A stretch of DNA of 64,000 nucleotides from Microbacterium testaceum StLB037 (GCF_000202635.1 NC_015125.1:930001-994000), one strand, 5' to 3'. Positions 36,267 through 46,516 are shown, numbered from the stretch's first letter. Notes: a model not told the origin generated them from the sequence alone. Numbers and translations are program-made.

Positions 36267-37405
36267 CGCTCCGACCCGTCTTCATCGACCACACGTCCGA
36301 ACGGGGCGGCGCCGAGCTGGCTCTTCGCCGCATGCTCTCCGCACCGGCCGACTGGCATCCTGCGCTCGTCTGCCCGCCCGCTCGGGAGACGGACGCGTAC
36401 GCCGGGCTGCCTCCGACGGTGGCCGTCGAGCGACGGGGCCCCGCGCAACGCTCCCGGGTCGACAGCGGATCGGCGGTCATCGGGGCGGCGCGGCTCGCTT
36501 GGGGCATGCTGCGCTCTCTCGTCGCCGTCGTGCGGTCTCCCTCGGTGCGGCGCTCTGACGTGCTGGTCGCCAATACTTCCCGCTCGAGCGTCTACACCGC
36601 AGTAGCCGGTCTGATCACGCGCAAGCCTGTTGTCGTCCACATCCGCGACCTCGTCGAGCCGGAGGCGATCGGCGGACTGGCGACGGCTTTGCTGCGGCGG
36701 ATCGTGCTCCCGCGAGCTGCGGGAATCGTGGCCAACTCCCGGGCCTCCCTCGCGACCGTCACACCGTTTCTCTCCGCGCGCTGCCTGACCGAAGTCATTC
36801 CGAGCCCGTCCGGTCTGCAACGTCGAAGCGCCCCGGAGATGCGCGATCGGGTCACACGCGTGGGATTGGTTGCTCGCATCGATCCGTGGAAGGGGCAGGA
36901 TCTTCTCCTGCGCGCGTTCGTCGAAGCCTTCCCCCTGAGCACCATCGAGCTGGTCTTCTTCGGCGCCGCAGCGTTCGGCACGGACGATTACCTCGCGCAT
37001 CTGCGCGCACTGGCGAAGGAGCTGGGCGTCGAGGATCGCGTGACCTTCGCCGGCCATGTCGATGATGTGTCCGACGCGATCGATCAGCTCGACATCTGCG
37101 TGCAGTGCTCGGTGCGGCCGGAGCCGCTGGGGCAGAACGTGCTGCAGTACCTCGCCGCAGCCAAGCCCACCATCGTCGCGGACGAGGGTGGGCCCGTCGA
37201 GTGGGTCCGCGACAATGAGAACGGTCTGGTTTTCCGCGCGCGGGATGCATCGTCGCTCGCGTCCTGCATGCGACGGTTGGCCGAAGACCACGGGCTTCGC
37301 GAGCGCCTCGCCGTCGCAGCCCTGTCGACACCCGGACTGTCGACCGACACCGAGGTCACCGCCCGGATGGGCTCGTTCCTCACGCGCGTGGTGGAGGCCG
37401 CATGA
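36263..37405 (+). CDS. Glycosyltransferase family 4
   Basis: The 380-residue protein has HTSERGGAELALRRML at the acceptor side, RIDPWKGQDLLLRAF in the middle and the donor site SVRPEPLGQNVLQYLAAAKP. The start GTG and stop overlap both neighbours by four bases, a typical assembly line of sequential sugar transfer. Sugar specificity unknown. Confidence 0.9.
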   Translation: MTLRPVFIDHTSERGGAELALRRMLSAPADWHPALVCPPARETDAYAGLPPTVAVERRGPAQRSRVDSGSAVIGAARLAWGMLRSLVAVVRSPSVRRSDVLVANTSRSSVYTAVAGLITRKPVVVHIRDLVEPEAIGGLATALLRRIVLPRAAGIVANSRASLATVTPFLSARCLTEVIPSPSGLQRRSAPEMRDRVTRVGLVARIDPWKGQDLLLRAFVEAFPLSTIELVFFGAAAFGTDDYLAHLRALAKELGVEDRVTFAGHVDDVSDAIDQLDICVQCSVRPEPLGQNVLQYLAAAKPTIVADEGGPVEWVRDNENGLVFRARDASSLASCMRRLAEDHGLRERLAVAALSTPGLSTDTEVTARMGSFLTRVVEAA

Positions 37406-38463
37406 GTCCTCGCATCTGTTTCGTCGCTGCGCCTCTGATCGCGAGGAGCGGCGTCTACAACTCGACCGTCGAGGCGGTGGGCGCCGCGCGTCGTCGCGGA
37501 CTTCCGTGGACCGCCGTCATCGGCGTCTCACGGGAGGCCGCCGGGACACCCACCGACGACGACGGGGTGATCGAGTACTCCGTCGAACCCGGGGGGCTCG
37601 GGGGCGTGCGCGATCTCGCCCGTCACCTCCGCTCCCTCGCGGTCGTCCGAGAGGCCGACCTGATCATCTCGATGATCCCGCAGACAGACATGGCGCTCAG
37701 CCTCACGTCTCTGCCGTGGATCGCCTACCTCCGCGGTCTGCCCTGGCCCGCCGCCGGGGAGTCATCCGCCGCCAAGGCGGCGGTGTGGCGCGCACTGGAG
37801 TCCCTCGCGCTGCGCCGACCTCTGGAGGTGTGGGCCACCACCCCGCTGCTCGCGCGGGAAGTGGGCAGCGTGGTCGACCGCATCGTGCCTCCGGGACTTC
37901 TGCCTCCCGCCGGCCTCTCTCGGCAAGACGACGGTCGCTCGTTCGTCTGGGCAGCGCGCTACGGCCGCGACAAGAACCCCTCCCTCTTCGTCGACGCCCT
38001 ACGAGGGCTTCCGGCGGCGTCAGGCACCATGTACGGCACGGGCCCGCTGCAGGACGACATAGCGCAAGCCGCGCCGAAGAACGTCCGCGTTGCAGGGTGG
38101 GCGTCACGCGAAGACCTGTGGACAGACGCCCTCGCGTATGTCGGCACGTCGACCCGCGAGGCCTTCGGGCGCAGTGCCGTCGAGGCGGCCATGCTCGGCA
38201 TCCCGGTCGTCGTGTCGGATCAATTCGGCTGTGCGGAAATGCTCATCACCGACCCGGAGCTGAAACGACTGTGCGTCCTGCCCACAGACGACGTTTCCGC
38301 GTGGACCAGCTCACTTTCCCTTCTGCATTCCGATCGCGGATTCCGCGAACGCCTCGCCGAGCATGTCAAAATGAATGCAGACGGTCTCACCATCGATTCG
38401 GCTGTCGACAACATTTCGGAAGCATCCACCGCCGCGCTGTCCCGGACCCGGCCCCGTCGGTGA
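37402..38463 (+). CDS. Glycosyltransferase family 4
   Basis: The 353-residue protein has an N-terminal RSGVYNSTVEAV region, FVWAARYGRDKNPSLFVDAL and a donor site STREAFGRSAVEAAMLGIPV with the two conserved acidic residues. ATGA overlap with the gene before. The acceptor half is short. Predicted to add the next residue of the repeat unit. Confidence 0.85.
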   Translation: MSPRICFVAAPLIARSGVYNSTVEAVGAARRRGLPWTAVIGVSREAAGTPTDDDGVIEYSVEPGGLGGVRDLARHLRSLAVVREADLIISMIPQTDMALSLTSLPWIAYLRGLPWPAAGESSAAKAAVWRALESLALRRPLEVWATTPLLAREVGSVVDRIVPPGLLPPAGLSRQDDGRSFVWAARYGRDKNPSLFVDALRGLPAASGTMYGTGPLQDDIAQAAPKNVRVAGWASREDLWTDALAYVGTSTREAFGRSAVEAAMLGIPVVVSDQFGCAEMLITDPELKRLCVLPTDDVSAWTSSLSLLHSDRGFRERLAEHVKMNADGLTIDSAVDNISEASTAALSRTRPRR

Positions 38464-38483
38464 CGGGAACAGAGGGGACAGGG

Positions 38484-39419
38484 ATGCCCGCGCCCCGCGA
38501 GCGAGAGGCCCCCATGCCCGAGACAGGTGACACGGTCTCCGTCGTGATCCCCACGCACCTGCGCGCGGAGTTCCTGGGAGACGCCATCCGATCCGTGCTC
38601 ACTCAGACGCACCCCGTGTCCGAGGTCGTGGTCGTGAGCGACGTGCCAGACGCCGACGCCGCCGCGGTGAGCGCGTCCGCGGCCGAGACCTCTCCCATCC
38701 CCGTACGGTACGTGGAGCGCGTCGAAGGCCCGCGCGGAGCGTCGGGCTCGCGCAACCACGGTGCCGCCTTGACGACGGGCGACGTCATCGGTTTCCTGGA
38801 CGACGACGACATCTGGGAGATCGACTTCGTCGCGAAATGCATGGATGCCATGACGAAAGGGCACGTCGATCTCGGGGTCAGCTGGATCGTCGAGTTCAGC
38901 GACCAGCACGAGAAACCGGGCCATTCGATGGATGACGGTCTGCGCGCCGACCAGGTTCTCGCCATCAATCCGGGAATCACCGGTAGCAACTTCTTGATCC
39001 GTAGGCCGGCGTTCGTCGCCCTCGGCGGATTCGATCAGGACCTCCCCGTCAAGAACGACACCGACTTCTTCGCCCGTTTCCTTCGCGAGGGGCGCACGTA
39101 CGCGGTCGTACCGGAGAGGCTTCTCCGGCAGCGAAAGCACCGCACGGGACAGCTGACGGCCGTCAACGAGGCCCGAGCTCGCGGGACGGAACTGTTCATG
39201 GCGAAGCACAAGGACTATCTGTCGCCCTCGGACCGGCGAGAACTCCGCCAGCTGGTCCATCGCATCCGATCGCGCTGCTCGCCGCACCCGGTCGCCCGCG
39301 CCTACCACCTTGCGTGGGTAGCCGCGCTCTACGGTCCCACGGGCCTGATCCGTAAGCTCCGCAGCGGACGGCAGAAGTCGGCCTACGAGGTGGCCGGATT
39401 CTCGGAGCCGCAGACCTGA
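38484..39419 (+). CDS. Glycosyltransferase family 2
   Basis: The 311-residue GT-A enzyme has VSVVIPTHLRAEFL, GSRNHGAALTTGDV and an acidic FLDDDDIWE metal site (Asp106-109), then ITGSNFLIRR and DTDFFARFLREG. The C-terminal 50 residues are basic and amphipathic, as for peripheral membrane attachment. An AGAGGGG site supports ATG 38484; ATG 38514 is an alternative. Confidence 0.9.
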   Translation: MPAPREREAPMPETGDTVSVVIPTHLRAEFLGDAIRSVLTQTHPVSEVVVVSDVPDADAAAVSASAAETSPIPVRYVERVEGPRGASGSRNHGAALTTGDVIGFLDDDDIWEIDFVAKCMDAMTKGHVDLGVSWIVEFSDQHEKPGHSMDDGLRADQVLAINPGITGSNFLIRRPAFVALGGFDQDLPVKNDTDFFARFLREGRTYAVVPERLLRQRKHRTGQLTAVNEARARGTELFMAKHKDYLSPSDRRELRQLVHRIRSRCSPHPVARAYHLAWVAALYGPTGLIRKLRSGRQKSAYEVAGFSEPQT

Positions 39420-39420
39420 C

Positions 39421-40722
39421 ATGGCTGGGATCTCGAAGAAGCCTCGCGCTCGTCCCAACACGTGGTTGGGAACCCCTCTCACCGTCATCTACAGCGTCAT
39501 GGCGGCGTGCCTGCCGGCATCGCGCACCGTGTTCGGGACAGACATCTTCCTCCAGGTCGTGGTGCTCGGAGCGATGGGTCTCGTCCTCACCGCTCTCGGC
39601 TACGTCGCCCGACCGCCGCACGCATGGCTGTGGATCGCCGGAGCAGTCATGATCCCGGCTGCCGGTCTGATCTCCGGAGCGAACAGCTCGGTGAGCTCGT
39701 CGCTCCTGGTCGGACTCATCACCGCCGTGATGATCGTCACCCAGGTGTGCGTCTTCACCCGTCTGGTCGATGAGCGTCCCCCCGCGGTCCGACACATCGT
39801 GACGTGGTTCATCGTCGGACAGACGATCTCCGCTGTTGCGGGTGTCCTGCAGCTTCTCGGCTTCCGCGTCGCCGAGGGTCTCATCTTCGGCCGCGCGACG
39901 GGGCTGGCTGAGCACCCGAACACGTTGGGGCTGATGGCGGTCATCGTCATCCTCATCGGTCTCGGAGCATGGAAAGGGGCGCACGGGTTCGTTCGGATCG
40001 TCCTGGTGGGTGTGATGGCGCTCAACGGCGCAGCCCTGGTCGGAACGGGCAGCCTCAGCGCCATGCTCGCGCTCGCCGCAGGCCTGTTCATCGGAATCCT
40101 CGCGGCACGTAAGGTCATCGGAACCGCGGTCACCGGCATCCTCGTCCTGGCACTCGCGGGTGGCGCTCTCGCGCTCTCGAACGTCGAACAGACCTTCCTC
40201 GATTCCATCTTCTTCCGCATCGCCGTCGTGACCGGTCAGTCGAGCGGTGGCGGAGGCGCGGCGTCGCTCGAGGTCCGCGAGCTCACCTACGCGTGGGCGT
40301 GGGACTGGATCGACAGAAGCCCGATCCTGGGCGTGGGACTCGATCCGCGTAACTCGGGGACCTTCGACGGTGTCACAGCCGTTCACAACTACCTGCTCCG
40401 CGGGTGGTATCAGGGCGGCATCATCTACGTGACATGGCTCGCCCTCCTGACCCTGACCGTGGTCTTCGGCATCGTCATCTCGGCGCTGCGTCGACGCTCG
40501 GATCCATGGGCGGCATCGATCGCCTTCGGCATCCTCGTGTTCGCCTTCACCGCCGCGTTCCTGAACCAGCCTCAGTATTGGATGCCATTCCTGCTGGCGT
40601 TCGTTCTCTCCTCCCGACGGACGTCGTCGCCCACCGACGAGCCGCTGCCGGAAAGCACCCCGAGATCGAAGCGACCGAAGCGGAGAGCCCTCGCCACGAC
40701 GGGAGCGACTCATTCCGTCTGA
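39421..40722 (+). CDS. O-antigen ligase/polymerase-like membrane protein (Wzy candidate 1)
   Basis: The 433-residue protein has about 11 membrane helices, a large loop near residues 260-330 and the ligase/polymerase motif pattern with TGLAEHPNTLGLM and AVHNYLLRGWYQGG (a His in the outer loop). It would join lipid-linked repeat units outside. The C-terminal 35 residues are a basic Ser/Pro tail. Starts one base after the preceding stop. Confidence 0.85.
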   Translation: MAGISKKPRARPNTWLGTPLTVIYSVMAACLPASRTVFGTDIFLQVVVLGAMGLVLTALGYVARPPHAWLWIAGAVMIPAAGLISGANSSVSSSLLVGLITAVMIVTQVCVFTRLVDERPPAVRHIVTWFIVGQTISAVAGVLQLLGFRVAEGLIFGRATGLAEHPNTLGLMAVIVILIGLGAWKGAHGFVRIVLVGVMALNGAALVGTGSLSAMLALAAGLFIGILAARKVIGTAVTGILVLALAGGALALSNVEQTFLDSIFFRIAVVTGQSSGGGGAASLEVRELTYAWAWDWIDRSPILGVGLDPRNSGTFDGVTAVHNYLLRGWYQGGIIYVTWLALLTLTVVFGIVISALRRRSDPWAASIAFGILVFAFTAAFLNQPQYWMPFLLAFVLSSRRTSSPTDEPLPESTPRSKRPKRRALATTGATHSV

Positions 40723-40753
40723 ACGCGTGCCTTTCCCTCGGGCCGCCCCGGGC

Positions 40754-42382
40754 ATGACACGTCGCGAGTCGCTGGCCGCGGGCCTCGCGGCCGTGGCCGC
40801 GGGTGCCGTCGCGGGCAGGTGGGCGTCGGCGACGGCGACGGCACCGCCCCAGGCACCCGCCGAAGGACAGCCCCCCGTACGCCCCGACGAGGTGTACCTC
40901 TTCGTCACGTCATCCGGGGATGACGCGAACTCCGGGATGCAATGGGCCGAGTCACTGGCAACGATCGACGCGGCTCTGCGGCGGCTCGGAACCTCGGTCG
41001 GCACCGTCATGCTCGCCCCGGGTGACGCCTTGACCGTCCAGGAGACGATCGAACTCGATGTCTCGCGCCATCGCATCGTCGGCGATCGCAGCACGATCGT
41101 CTTGGCCGACACGGGCACAGGGCTTCCGCTGATCCGATGCCGCGGTTCGGCCCTCCAGCCGCTCCACCAGCCGTGGGCCGTTCTCGAGGGCGTCGAGCTT
41201 CAGGGCCCAACACGAGACGGCGATCACGTGGGCATCGCCTTCGAGACGCGCCCTGCGGACGGTAAACCTGCCGCAGCGCACATCGAGATCCGCAACGTCT
41301 CGGTCCATGACTTCGGGACAGGTGTCTCCATCGGCGACAACAGCTATTGCCTCACCTTCTCGAACTGCATGGTGGGAAAGTGCGGGACATGCGTCCTGAT
41401 TCCCGATGTGATCGTGAACGCGGGGGAACGAATCGAGTTCTCGGGGTCGACGATCTTCGACTCCGAGGTCGGGCTCGACGTGCGCTCCCGCGCCGCGGAG
41501 ATCTACTTCCTCGGCAGTTCTCTCGACTATTGCCGAACGCTGGCGACGATCGAGGACGGACAGATCCACGCTGTCTCATCGCATCTCGAATTCGATCGTT
41601 CGCGTGCGGATCCTCCGCTGCGCGTGTCCGGGACGAGCGGTGCCTTCTCGATGGTCGGAGGAAAGCTGACCGGTGTGACGAAGTCCCAGGAGATGAGCGT
41701 CACCGCCATCGTCGCGAACGATGCCTCCAGCACCGGCGGCGCGTCCTTCGCCCATGTCTGGATGACCAACCTCTCGACCACGACCGGGGACTTCTCGTCG
41801 GGAGCGGGACACACGTCGATCGTCGGCGAGCTGACCTCGGAGGCCCCGCACCGAAGCTTCACCGTCGTCGGCGAAGCGAACAACCTGCTCCTGGACGGCT
41901 CGTTCGCGCAGAAGGACCTCGTCGACGACTGGCTCTGGGAGAACGCCTCTGGCGTCCTCACCCCCATCGACCGCCCCACGATCCTCTCGCTCAATGGAGG
42001 ATCCGGCCTGTCGATCACGCCAGCGACGGCCGGGACCGGGGAAGCCGTCACTCTCGTGGTCCCGGCCACGTCGCGCGGCTTAGCCCGATGCCGCTACTCG
42101 CTCACCGCGTCGGATGACGCAGCGGGGCAGGTCGAGGTGAGCTTCCGCGCCGGCCGACTCGCGATCGGACGGACGCCGCGCACCGTCGGGCTCGCCGACC
42201 TCGGTTCCGCGACGGCCTACGACGTCCCCGACCTGCGGAGGACGTGGACGGTCGGGCGTTCTCCGCTGCCCGTCCGGCGCCTCCCGTCGGGGGCCACGCA
42301 CATCTTCCTCACCCTTCGTCCGAAGAACGTTCCGGCCGGCAGCACCGTCGCCGTCGGAGCCGTGAATGTGTGCGTGACCTGA
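40754..42382 (+). CDS. Tat-exported parallel beta-helix protein
   Basis: From ATG 40754 the 542-residue protein begins MTRRESLAAGLAAVAAG, a twin-arginine-like signal, followed by repeated short strands with Asn/Asp/Gly turns (for instance IEIRNVSVHDFGTGVSIGD), as in right-handed beta-helices of the pectate lyase class. No catalytic lyase or hydrolase residues can be assigned by eye. It may cut, bind or modify the polysaccharide outside. A GTG at 40727 is possible. The C-terminal 120 residues form a separate beta-sandwich-like domain. It resembles 49226 in plan. Confidence 0.75.
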   Translation: MTRRESLAAGLAAVAAGAVAGRWASATATAPPQAPAEGQPPVRPDEVYLFVTSSGDDANSGMQWAESLATIDAALRRLGTSVGTVMLAPGDALTVQETIELDVSRHRIVGDRSTIVLADTGTGLPLIRCRGSALQPLHQPWAVLEGVELQGPTRDGDHVGIAFETRPADGKPAAAHIEIRNVSVHDFGTGVSIGDNSYCLTFSNCMVGKCGTCVLIPDVIVNAGERIEFSGSTIFDSEVGLDVRSRAAEIYFLGSSLDYCRTLATIEDGQIHAVSSHLEFDRSRADPPLRVSGTSGAFSMVGGKLTGVTKSQEMSVTAIVANDASSTGGASFAHVWMTNLSTTTGDFSSGAGHTSIVGELTSEAPHRSFTVVGEANNLLLDGSFAQKDLVDDWLWENASGVLTPIDRPTILSLNGGSGLSITPATAGTGEAVTLVVPATSRGLARCRYSLTASDDAAGQVEVSFRAGRLAIGRTPRTVGLADLGSATAYDVPDLRRTWTVGRSPLPVRRLPSGATHIFLTLRPKNVPAGSTVAVGAVNVCVT

Positions 42383-42497
42383 GCGCCCGTCGCATCGGCC
42401 GACCTACCCCGGCGCAGAGGCGCACGCAAATTCGAGTCGATTTCGCAAATCAGTCAGAATGATTGGCGGATCGTTCCTCTTGACCGGAAGAAGAGAC

Positions 42498-44489
42498 ATG
42501 ACCGCTGCACCTTCTGCTGGTCCGTGGTACCGGCGGGATATCACCGGTCTGCGCTCGATCGCGATCATTCCTGTGGTCGCTTTTCACGCGGGTGCCTTCT
42601 TCCTGCCCGGCGGGTTCATCGGCGTCGATGTCTTCTACGTCATATCCGGGTTCCTGATCACGACACTCCTTGTCAACGAAGCGGAGACTTCGGGTCGCAT
42701 TCGGCTCGGGAACTTCTGGGCGAAGCGTGTTCGACGACTGGTGCCCGCCCTCGTGGTCGTGATAGCCGTTTCGCTGCCCGTGTCGGCTCTGCTGTCGTCG
42801 GTGCTCAGCTGGGACGACCTCGCGCGGCAGGCCGTTGCGTCCGTGCTCTATGTCGCCAATATCCTCTTCTGGCGGGAGTCGACAAGCTACTTCGACACCG
42901 GAAGCGCCCAGAGCCCGTTCCTGCATATGTGGTCTCTCGGGGTGGAAGAGCAGTTCTATCTGGTGTGGCCGGTCCTCGTCATCGGCGGCATCTGGATCGC
43001 CGCTCGGCGGTTCCGGTTGCGGTCCGTCTTGACGGTGACCTTCGCCGTCGTCTTCGTCGGCTCCCTGGCGCTCTCGGTCTTCCTCACGCCCCGCGATCCC
43101 GACGCCGCGTTCTACCTCCTCCCCACTCGAGCGTGGGAGTTCGCGGGAGCCGGTCTCCTGGCCCTCGCTCCCACCGAACGCCTCGTCCGTTCTCGCGCGT
43201 CCGCCTCGATCATCGGGGTGGCGGGGCTCGGCATTCTGGTCGCGGGGATGCTGACCATCAGCGAAGCGGACCTGTATCCGGGTTACCTGGCGTTGGTGCC
43301 ATTCGTCGGAACGATCCTGCTGATCGTCAGCGGGGCGGGAGCCTCGTCGATTCTCCGCCCCGTCTTCGAGAGCAGACCGGCGGTATGGATCGGCAACGTC
43401 TCGTACTCGTGGTACCTCTGGCATTGGCCGCTGATCGTCTTCGCGGCGGCGCTGTTCCCGGGGAATCCCCTCGCGATGGCGGCCGCCGGTGTCCTGTCAC
43501 TCGGTGTCGGTGCCGCAAGTTACTACGGTATCGAGCGGCCGCTTCGTTTCGCTCCGGTTCTGACGAAATCGCTCCGCCGCACCTACCTCACCGGCGCGGT
43601 GGCGACGGGGGCTGTCGCGGCCCTCGCGTTCGGCGTCTTCGGAGCGGGTGCCGCCGTGGCATCCGCACCGCCTTACCGGGGGTATGCGCAGGCCGCCGAG
43701 ACGCTTCCCGCTCGCGACTGCGGAGACGGCGTCGTCGAGTCGATGAACGGTGTGGACGTGTGCGTCCTCGGAGACCCCGACGGCACCGCCATGATCGCAC
43801 TGGTAGGCGACTCCCACGCCGGTCACTGGCGGGCCGCGATGACAGAAGCAGCCAGGCAGGGTGGCTATCGCCTCGTCGTGCGGTGGAAGAGCGCCTGTCC
43901 GTCGGCCCCCGTCCCGGTCGCGGACGAAAAGGGAGTGCAGGACCCCAGCTGCGGCACCTTCCGCGAAGAAACGACGCGGATCCTGGCCGCGGCCGACCCC
44001 GACCTCGTCGTCATCTCGAACTCGCTCGGCTACTCCGGCAAGGTGCTCTCCCCCGGCGGGGGTCACCTCGATCTCGACCAGGAGCGCGGGGCATGGAGTG
44101 CGGCGCTCACAGACCAGATCACTGCGCTTCGCGCACAGGGGTCTCGAGTGGCGATCGTCGACGACAATCCCCGCTTTCCCGAGAATCCGACCACGTGTCT
44201 GTCCCGTCTGACGGCGACACCCGAGGGGTGCGGGTCCACCAGGGCCGAGGCATTGGCGCCGTTGGAGAACCTCGGACGTGCGACGGCGGACGTGATCGCC
44301 GCGCAGAACATCGCGCCGCCGTTCTCGATCTCCGACCTTATCTGCGGACCGGAGATCTGCCACGCGGTCGATGACGAAGGAACGCCCGTGTTCCAGGACC
44401 ACACCCACCTGTCGCGCGCATGGACCATGAAGCGCACACCGGCGCTTCTCGCCTGGCTCCGCGAGAGTCTCGCTCAACCGGCTCCCTGA
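42498..44489 (+). CDS. Acyltransferase 3 fused to SGNH domain (copy A)
   Basis: The 663-residue protein has an acyltransferase-3 membrane domain (RDITGLRSIAIIPVVAFHAG, catalytic His30; about 10 helices to residue 390) and an outside SGNH domain: GDSH with Ser439 and the DxxH pair Asp634/His637. Such proteins O-acetylate sugars of surface polymers. ATG 42498 follows GGAAGAAG; an upstream ATG at 42459 lacks a site. Its stop is 23 bases from that of the convergent copy B. Confidence 0.92.
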   Translation: MTAAPSAGPWYRRDITGLRSIAIIPVVAFHAGAFFLPGGFIGVDVFYVISGFLITTLLVNEAETSGRIRLGNFWAKRVRRLVPALVVVIAVSLPVSALLSSVLSWDDLARQAVASVLYVANILFWRESTSYFDTGSAQSPFLHMWSLGVEEQFYLVWPVLVIGGIWIAARRFRLRSVLTVTFAVVFVGSLALSVFLTPRDPDAAFYLLPTRAWEFAGAGLLALAPTERLVRSRASASIIGVAGLGILVAGMLTISEADLYPGYLALVPFVGTILLIVSGAGASSILRPVFESRPAVWIGNVSYSWYLWHWPLIVFAAALFPGNPLAMAAAGVLSLGVGAASYYGIERPLRFAPVLTKSLRRTYLTGAVATGAVAALAFGVFGAGAAVASAPPYRGYAQAAETLPARDCGDGVVESMNGVDVCVLGDPDGTAMIALVGDSHAGHWRAAMTEAARQGGYRLVVRWKSACPSAPVPVADEKGVQDPSCGTFREETTRILAAADPDLVVISNSLGYSGKVLSPGGGHLDLDQERGAWSAALTDQITALRAQGSRVAIVDDNPRFPENPTTCLSRLTATPEGCGSTRAEALAPLENLGRATADVIAAQNIAPPFSISDLICGPEICHAVDDEGTPVFQDHTHLSRAWTMKRTPALLAWLRESLAQPAP

Positions 44490-44512
44490 ATGTCCGACAC
44501 CGGGGCGTCGAC

Positions 44513-46516
44513 TCAGGGCAGAACGCGATCCAGCTTCTCCTCCAGTGCTGGTGCGAGCGCGCTCGCGAAGGTCTTCGTCATATGGTGCGCGTCACGCGTC
44601 ACGAGGAAGTTGTCGACGATCGGGTAACACTTCTGCTCGTCGCAGATGCGATCGGTCAGATCGATCCAGTCGGCGCCGTCCGTGTTCTCCTCCGCCTGAC
44701 GGACTCGATCGTCGAGCGCCTCCGACCGCGGTACCGCGCACGCCGACGTGTCGTCGACGTGGGCGGAGAGGCACAGCGCCGGAGTGACCTGGAAATCCGG
44801 GGTGTCGGCGAGGATCACGACGCGAGACTGCGAGGGAAGCTCGGCGATCGTCTTCGCGAGAGCCTCACTCCATGCTGTGCGGGGATCCGCTTCGCCGCCC
44901 AGGCGCGATGTCGCGAAGTTCGCCAAGGCGATGACGTCGGGGGGATCCTGTCGCAACCGGTCGATCACAGCGCGCCGCCAGACATCGCACGAGGGCCGCT
45001 GCTGCTTGACACGTTCCTCGGCGTACAAGACCGAGCCGCACGAGGACTTCGAGTTCGAATTGAGCCGGATCTTCCCCGCTTCGGCGAGCTCATCGAAGGC
45101 GGGGAACCAACTGGCCGCGTGCGAGTCTCCGAACAGTACGACGCTGGGCGCACGGTCATCGGTTCCGAACCAACATCCGTCCGAGTTCGAATCGCCCTCC
45201 TCCTGATGGCAGCCATCGGAGTACACGATCGCATTGTCATTCCCGGACGCGCGAAGAGGCGGGGCGAGGTTCGCCGGCACAAAAGGCGGAACGGTCGGAG
45301 GGACCGTGAGGGCGGCGGAGACCTGAACGTCGCGTCCGCTGCTGACCGGGGTCGCGTTGGTGACGAACATTCCCGTCAGCGCCACGGCGGCGACGACTCC
45401 CGACGCTGCGGCGGTGGCCCACAGGGTGGTCGCGGGTCGTGCTTTCTTTGCGCGGGTCGACGTTCGGAAGGGCTCTTCGATGAAACGGAAGCTCAACCAT
45501 GCGACCGGCACGGCGGCGAGACCGAGCAGCAGCGTCACCCACACGGGCAAAGGGTGGTCGTAGCCCACCGCCGCCTGAGGGATCTGGAGCAGCGGCCAGT
45601 GCACGAGATAGAGGGAATAGGAGATCTTCCCGATGAAGAGCATCGGCGAGAGGCTGAGTATCCGCGCCGGCGACCACTTCGTGGCCTGGCTCCCCCCGAT
45701 GATGAGCGCGGCCGTTCCGAGCACCGGGAGCAGCGTCGCGGTGCCGGGAAAGGTCGTGCTCGACGTCAGGACGAAGCCGCTGCCGATGACGGCAGCGAGA
45801 CCGACCCACGCGCCGATCCCGGCGAGTCTGGTCGTGGCCCACGCCGGTCGACGCAAGAGCAGGGCCGCGACCAGCCCGCCCGCCGCCAGCTCCCAGGCCC
45901 GGGTGGGGAGGGAGAAGAAGGCCCAGGGCTGCACGCGCGCCACCAAGAGCAAACAAGCGATGAACGAGAGAACGCCGACGGCGAGGATGACCCATGTCAG
46001 CAGGGCGGCGCGGCGCCGGAGAGCGAGGAAGGATCCCGCTAGGAGGGCCGGCCACAGCAGATAGAACTGCTCCTCGATCCCCAGGGACCAGTAGTGCTGG
46101 AACAGCGAGGGGATGGTCTCTGCGAGGTAATTCGTCCCCTGCGCGGCGAAGAGGTAGTTCGGCACGTAGAGCGCCGTCCAGACAGCGCCTTCCAGAACCT
46201 GGGTGAACTGCAGCGGGTTGACCCAGATCGCCGAGGCCACGACGGTGGCGATGAGGACGGCGAACGACGCCGGCAGAATACGACGCGCCCGACGAGCATA
46301 GAAATCCGCGAAATGGAGGCGACCGTCCCGCTGGAGCGTGCCGAGCAGGTGCGTCGTGATGAGGAATCCGGAGATAACGAAGAAGACGTCGACACCGACA
46401 TATCCGCCGCTGAGGACGGCGACACCGGAATGGTAGAGAACGACCAGCAGGACGGCGATTGCTCGCAGCCCCTGGATATCCGTCCGGAATGCGGACGAGT
46501 CCGGGGGCGTTCTCAT
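44513..46516 (-). CDS. Acyltransferase 3 fused to SGNH domain (copy B)
   Basis: The 667-residue protein has the same two-part plan: RTDIQGLRAIAVLLVVLYHSG with the catalytic His, the HYWSLGIEEQFYLLWPALL signature, and an SGNH domain with LFGDSHAASWFPAFD near residue 460. It converges with copy A and the sequences are clearly diverged, so they probably modify different positions. The C-terminal part carries several Cys. Confidence 0.92.
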   Translation of the reverse strand: MRTPPDSSAFRTDIQGLRAIAVLLVVLYHSGVAVLSGGYVGVDVFFVISGFLITTHLLGTLQRDGRLHFADFYARRARRILPASFAVLIATVVASAIWVNPLQFTQVLEGAVWTALYVPNYLFAAQGTNYLAETIPSLFQHYWSLGIEEQFYLLWPALLAGSFLALRRRAALLTWVILAVGVLSFIACLLLVARVQPWAFFSLPTRAWELAAGGLVAALLLRRPAWATTRLAGIGAWVGLAAVIGSGFVLTSSTTFPGTATLLPVLGTAALIIGGSQATKWSPARILSLSPMLFIGKISYSLYLVHWPLLQIPQAAVGYDHPLPVWVTLLLGLAAVPVAWLSFRFIEEPFRTSTRAKKARPATTLWATAAASGVVAAVALTGMFVTNATPVSSGRDVQVSAALTVPPTVPPFVPANLAPPLRASGNDNAIVYSDGCHQEEGDSNSDGCWFGTDDRAPSVVLFGDSHAASWFPAFDELAEAGKIRLNSNSKSSCGSVLYAEERVKQQRPSCDVWRRAVIDRLRQDPPDVIALANFATSRLGGEADPRTAWSEALAKTIAELPSQSRVVILADTPDFQVTPALCLSAHVDDTSACAVPRSEALDDRVRQAEENTDGADWIDLTDRICDEQKCYPIVDNFLVTRDAHHMTKTFASALAPALEEKLDRVLP

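Noticed and set aside
39196..41118. A 640-codon minus-strand frame across three island genes
   Set aside because: It runs antisense to a glycosyltransferase, a polymerase and a beta-helix gene that are well supported, and has no recognisable domain.
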